Assembly: GCF_023715605.1 (NCBI RefSeq)
Contig: NZ_JAMBOL010000006.1
Location: forward strand, 62,001 to 126,000
Length of the DNA stretch: 64,000 nt
Direction: 5' to 3'
Source of the DNA: Halalkalibacter oceani
GTDB taxonomy: Bacteria > Bacillota > Bacilli > Bacillales > Bacillaceae_D
Shown here: positions 60,990 to 64,000 of the stretch, piece after piece
How positions within the stretch are numbered: position 1 is the first letter of the stretch
Layout: each line of letters begins with the position of its first letter
Notes under the pieces: model-generated
Told to the model about the DNA's origin: nothing
Seen by the model: only the letters and a program-made list of their open reading frames with translations
The model's database searches: none
Position numbers and translations under genes: made by a program

Positions 60990-62471
60990 ATGGGAACACA
61001 GCAGCAAACGAAGTCGTTTCATAATCTGATCGGCCGCGAATGGCTGCCATCAAACTCTGGTGAGACATTTACGGTTATCAATCCGGCCGATACGAGAATC
61101 GAGCTGGGTGTCTGTCAGCAATCAAATGAGGAAGATGTCGAAGCGGCGGTGGCAGCGGCGAAACAGGCATTGCCCGACTGGAGCGCAGAAGCAGCCCCGG
61201 TTCGCGGACACTATATCGCCAAAGCCGCCAATCTCATTGAAGAGCGCACCGACGAATTCATTAAACAGCTGATCATCGAGGTCGGCAAATCCTATGCCGA
61301 TGCGAAAGCTGAGGTCATTAGAACCGTGCGGGTCATGCGCTTTCTGGCAGGAGAAGCCGAGCGGTTGAAAGGCGAAACGATTCCTTCCTGGGATAAGGAA
61401 GTCATCGGCTATACGAAGCGTGAGCCTGTTGGCGTCGTCGGTCTGATTACGCCGTGGAATGTTCCGCTTGCGATCGCCGCCTGGAAGATTGCGACCGCGC
61501 TTACTTGTGGCTGCACGGTCGTATTCAAGCCATCGAGCCAGACGCCGCTCGTCAGCCTCCAGCTTGTCGAAGCGTATCAGGAAGTGAATCTCCCGGCAGG
61601 CGTGCTCAATTTTGTGACCGGCCCCGGATCGACGGTAGGAAACGCGATTGCCACCCATCCGGATATTAAGGCGATCAGCTTTACCGGCTCAAACAAAATC
61701 GGACTTGCCATCAATCAGCTTGTCGCCAAACGAGGCGCGCGCTTTCAGGCTGAAATGGGAGGGAAAAATCCGTTTGTCATCCTGAATGATGCGGATCTTA
61801 CTCTTGCCGTGGAACATGTCATCGCCGGCGGCTTCGGTGAAAGTGGGCAGCGCTGTACGGCGACGAGCCGTGTCATCGTCCTTCCCGGGATCGCCGAGTC
61901 ATTCATCGCCCTGCTCAAGGAGCGCGTCGGCCGGATGAAGGTCGGCAATCCTCTCGATGAAGGGACGGATATGGGGCCGGTGATCGACAAAGGCTCGATG
62001 GAAAGCATTCTTGCCTATATCGAAATCGGCAAGAGGGAAAACGGTCAGCTGGTGACAGGGGGCGGCCGCTTAACGGAAGGAGACTATGCTCATGGCTACT
62101 TTATTGCCCCTACGGTTTTTCGCGGCATTACGCCGGAAATGACAATCGCCCAGGAGGAGATTTTCGGACCGGTGATCAGCGTGATGGAGGCCGATAACTT
62201 TGAGCAGGCGCTAGAATGGGCCAATCAAGTTGAATACGGCCTGTCCTCGACGATATACACAAATGATATGGAAAAAGCGATGCGTTTTGTGAACGGGATT
62301 GAAGCCGGCTTTACTCATGTCAACATGCCATCGACCTATAGCGAGCCGCATTTTCCGTTTGGCGGAATCAAAGCGACCGGAATTGGCGGGATGCGCGAGG
62401 TCGGCAGCACGGCAATCGACTTTTACACGGAATATAAGACGGTCTATATGAAGCCGCATAACCAACAGTAA
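60990..62471 (+). CDS. NAD(P)-dependent aldehyde dehydrogenase
   Basis: The 493-residue protein has the ALDH fold motifs: TPWNVPLAIAAWKIATALTCG-type region (ITPWNVPL visible), FTGSNKIG, the general-base Glu in AEMGGKNPF, and the nucleophile Cys in SGQRCTATSR. The sequence resembles the 2-oxoglutarate-semialdehyde dehydrogenase group. In this operon it precedes preT and preA (13-base gap), so it may oxidise malonate semialdehyde or methylmalonate semialdehyde from uracil and thymine breakdown. The substrate is inferred from context. Confidence 0.85.
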   Translation: MGTQQQTKSFHNLIGREWLPSNSGETFTVINPADTRIELGVCQQSNEEDVEAAVAAAKQALPDWSAEAAPVRGHYIAKAANLIEERTDEFIKQLIIEVGKSYADAKAEVIRTVRVMRFLAGEAERLKGETIPSWDKEVIGYTKREPVGVVGLITPWNVPLAIAAWKIATALTCGCTVVFKPSSQTPLVSLQLVEAYQEVNLPAGVLNFVTGPGSTVGNAIATHPDIKAISFTGSNKIGLAINQLVAKRGARFQAEMGGKNPFVILNDADLTLAVEHVIAGGFGESGQRCTATSRVIVLPGIAESFIALLKERVGRMKVGNPLDEGTDMGPVIDKGSMESILAYIEIGKRENGQLVTGGGRLTEGDYAHGYFIAPTVFRGITPEMTIAQEEIFGPVISVMEADNFEQALEWANQVEYGLSSTIYTNDMEKAMRFVNGIEAGFTHVNMPSTYSEPHFPFGGIKATGIGGMREVGSTAIDFYTEYKTVYMKPHNQQ

Positions 62472-62484
62472 GGAGGGGCTCTTC

Positions 62485-63861
62485 ATGCATATGAACAGAA
62501 TGAAAAACAAAACGATTTCATTGCAGGACTTGAGCGCTAACTTTTCTGAAATTGAACCGCCATTAACAGAGAAGGAAGCAATGGACGAAGCAAACCGCTG
62601 TCTCTATTGCTATGATGCGCCCTGTATTACCGCCTGTCCGACCGACATCAATATCCCTTCCTTCATCAAGAAGATCGCATCGGGCAATATGAAGGGTTCC
62701 GCGAGGGTGATCATGGAGGCAAACCCTGTCGGCGCCAGCTGTGCCCGCGTCTGTCCAACCGAGGAGCTTTGTGAGGGGGCCTGTGTGCTGAATGACGCCT
62801 CATTGCCGATTATGATCGGGAACTTGCAGCGTCATGCGACAAACTGGGCGATCAAAAACAACGAGCAGCTGTTTAAAGCCGGCAGAGCCAATGGAAAGAA
62901 AGTCGCGATTATCGGCGGCGGACCGGCAGGCTTATCAGCGGCGCGCGAACTGGCCCGTCTCGGCTATCAGGTGACGATTTTTGAGGCGAAGGAAAAAGCG
63001 GGCGGGCTCGACACGTACGGGATCGTTTCCTTCCGCTTGCCACAGGAAGTCTCGCTCTGGGAAGTGGAGCAGGTCGAAAAGCTCGGTGTCGAGATCCGGA
63101 CAAACACAACTGTCGGGAAGGACATTAGCGTCACAGAAATGAAGGAAGGCTATGATGCGGTTGTGCTGGCAATCGGAATGGCGAAGGTGCCGATGCTTGG
63201 GATAGAAGGCGAGGACGCGGATGGCGTTTATGACGCGATTGAATTTGTGGAAAGCACGAAAACGCCGCCGCTTGACGAGTCGTTTATCGGCAAAAAAGTG
63301 GCGATTATCGGTGCCGGAAACACGGCGATTGATGCCGCAACCTGTTCGGTTCGTCTCGGTGCCGGCAATGTGAAGATGCTCTATCGCCGGACGGAAGCGG
63401 AAATGAGCGCGTATGAATTTGAATATGAATTTGCGAAGCAGGATGGCGTCGAATTCAGATGGCTGACCCAGCCGACAAAAATTGTGACCGAAAACGGCAA
63501 AGTAACGGGGCTTCAATGCGTCAGGATGGAGCTGGGGGAAGCGGATGCGTCCGGGCGTCGTCGTCCGGTGCCAATCGAAGGGTCAACATTTACGCTTGAC
63601 GTTGATGCGGTCATTAAAGCGATCGGCCAAACCCGCTATATCCAGCTAATTGAAGCATTCGGCCTGGAGCATCACAACGGAACGGTCAAGGTGAATCTTG
63701 AGACGTACCAGACATCCGATCCGGACGTTTACGCGGCAGGCGATGTCATTTTCGGTGATGGTCAGGGAGAAGCAATGGTTGTGACGGCAGCCCAGCAAGG
63801 GAAGCTGACCGCCTATTCGATTCATAAACAATTAGGAGAAAAAGCGATTGAAAGCGCTTAA
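62485..63861 (+). CDS. preT: NAD(P)-dependent dihydropyrimidine dehydrogenase subunit PreT
   Basis: The 458-residue protein has an N-terminal Cys-rich [4Fe-4S] region (RCLYCYDAPCITACPTDI, then GASCARVCPTEELCEGAC), and two Rossmann domains binding FAD (IIGGGPAGLSAARELA) and NAD(P)H (IIGAGNTAIDAAT). This is the electron-input subunit of PreTA, which reduces uracil and thymine to 5,6-dihydro forms in the cytosol. GGAGGGG is ahead of ATG 62485; ATG 62491 is possible. Confidence 0.94.
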   Translation: MHMNRMKNKTISLQDLSANFSEIEPPLTEKEAMDEANRCLYCYDAPCITACPTDINIPSFIKKIASGNMKGSARVIMEANPVGASCARVCPTEELCEGACVLNDASLPIMIGNLQRHATNWAIKNNEQLFKAGRANGKKVAIIGGGPAGLSAARELARLGYQVTIFEAKEKAGGLDTYGIVSFRLPQEVSLWEVEQVEKLGVEIRTNTTVGKDISVTEMKEGYDAVVLAIGMAKVPMLGIEGEDADGVYDAIEFVESTKTPPLDESFIGKKVAIIGAGNTAIDAATCSVRLGAGNVKMLYRRTEAEMSAYEFEYEFAKQDGVEFRWLTQPTKIVTENGKVTGLQCVRMELGEADASGRRRPVPIEGSTFTLDVDAVIKAIGQTRYIQLIEAFGLEHHNGTVKVNLETYQTSDPDVYAAGDVIFGDGQGEAMVVTAAQQGKLTAYSIHKQLGEKAIESA

Positions 63862-63890
63862 CTACATGGAGAAAGACAGGAGGTAATTCA

Positions 63891-64000
63891 ATGGCTGACT
63901 TACAAATCAATTTTGCCGGGATTCAAGCGCCTAATCCGTTTTGGCTCGCATCGGCTCCACCGACGAACACAGGCTATCAGGTGCAGCGCGCCTTTGAAGC
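63891..64000 (+). CDS. preA: Dihydropyrimidine dehydrogenase subunit PreA (3' end outside window)
   Basis: Only the first 36 codons are seen: MADLQINFAGIQAPNPFWLASAPPT is split by family Pro residues (NPFWLASAPPT visible), the start of the PreA barrel that binds FMN and pyrimidine. GACAGGAGG stands eight bases before the ATG, and it lies 29 bases after preT. The rest is past the window end. Confidence 0.88.
   Translation, partial: MADLQINFAGIQAPNPFWLASAPPTNTGYQVQRAFE

Overview
The window looks like the chromosome of a spore-forming member of the Bacillaceae. Evidence is the gene order rpoE-pyrG-ywjG-spo0F-fba-tal-murZ-glpX-rho-rpmE, then tdk ... prfA-prmC-spoIIR-ywlB-ywlC-mntP-ywlE ... rpiB-ywlG-glyA-upp-mnaA, then the atp operon and ywzB-ywmB-murAA-spoIID-spoIIQ, which follows the Bacillus subtilis ywj/ywk/ywl/ywm segment. 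Several features point to an alkaliphile: an atpZ gene ahead of atpI, Lys and Gly at the two alkaliphile-specific positions of the ATP synthase a subunit, a PxxExxP c subunit, and a zinc-free L31 protein. The species cannot be named from the sequence alone.

Layout. 1-12.7 kb: the end of icmF, RNA polymerase delta, CTP synthase with its attenuator, Spo0F, central carbon and cell-wall genes, Rho and L31. 13.0-29.0 kb: a one-directional 16-kb catabolic block that interrupts the rpmE-tdk junction. It holds a NitT/TauT-type ABC transporter, a UbiD decarboxylase, PxpBCA (ATP-dependent 5-oxoprolinase), a flavoprotein reductase with a small [2Fe-2S] partner, a three-subunit molybdenum hydroxylase with a 4,5-dihydroxyphthalate-decarboxylase-like gene embedded in it, and cofactor helpers (XdhC, a MocA-like cytidylyltransferase, UbiX). 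29-46 kb: tdk, a lipoprotein, a CoA-disulfide-reductase-like gene, release factor 1 and its methylase, spoIIR, the ywl genes, a chemoreceptor, glyA, upp, mnaA and a secreted subtilase. 46-58.6 kb: atpZIBEFHAGDC and the murAA/spoIID/spoIIQ group. 58.8-60.6 kb: three uncharacterised minus-strand genes. 61-64 kb: the start of a pyrimidine-catabolism operon (aldehyde dehydrogenase, preT, preA cut by the window end).

The most interesting parts are these. (1) The 13-29 kb block reads as a complete, undescribed pathway for an N-heteroaromatic carboxylate: uptake, decarboxylation, hydroxylation, ring reduction, and ATP-driven lactam opening, possibly ending in glutamate. (2) The spoIIR gene has a near-consensus sigma-F promoter whose -10 sits in the loop of a perfect 13-bp hairpin covering the ribosome binding site, so only forespore-initiated transcripts should be well translated. 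(3) The c subunit of ATP synthase has a hybrid GxGxAxA motif. (4) Intergenic spaces carry a family of structured repeats and terminators with conserved loops.
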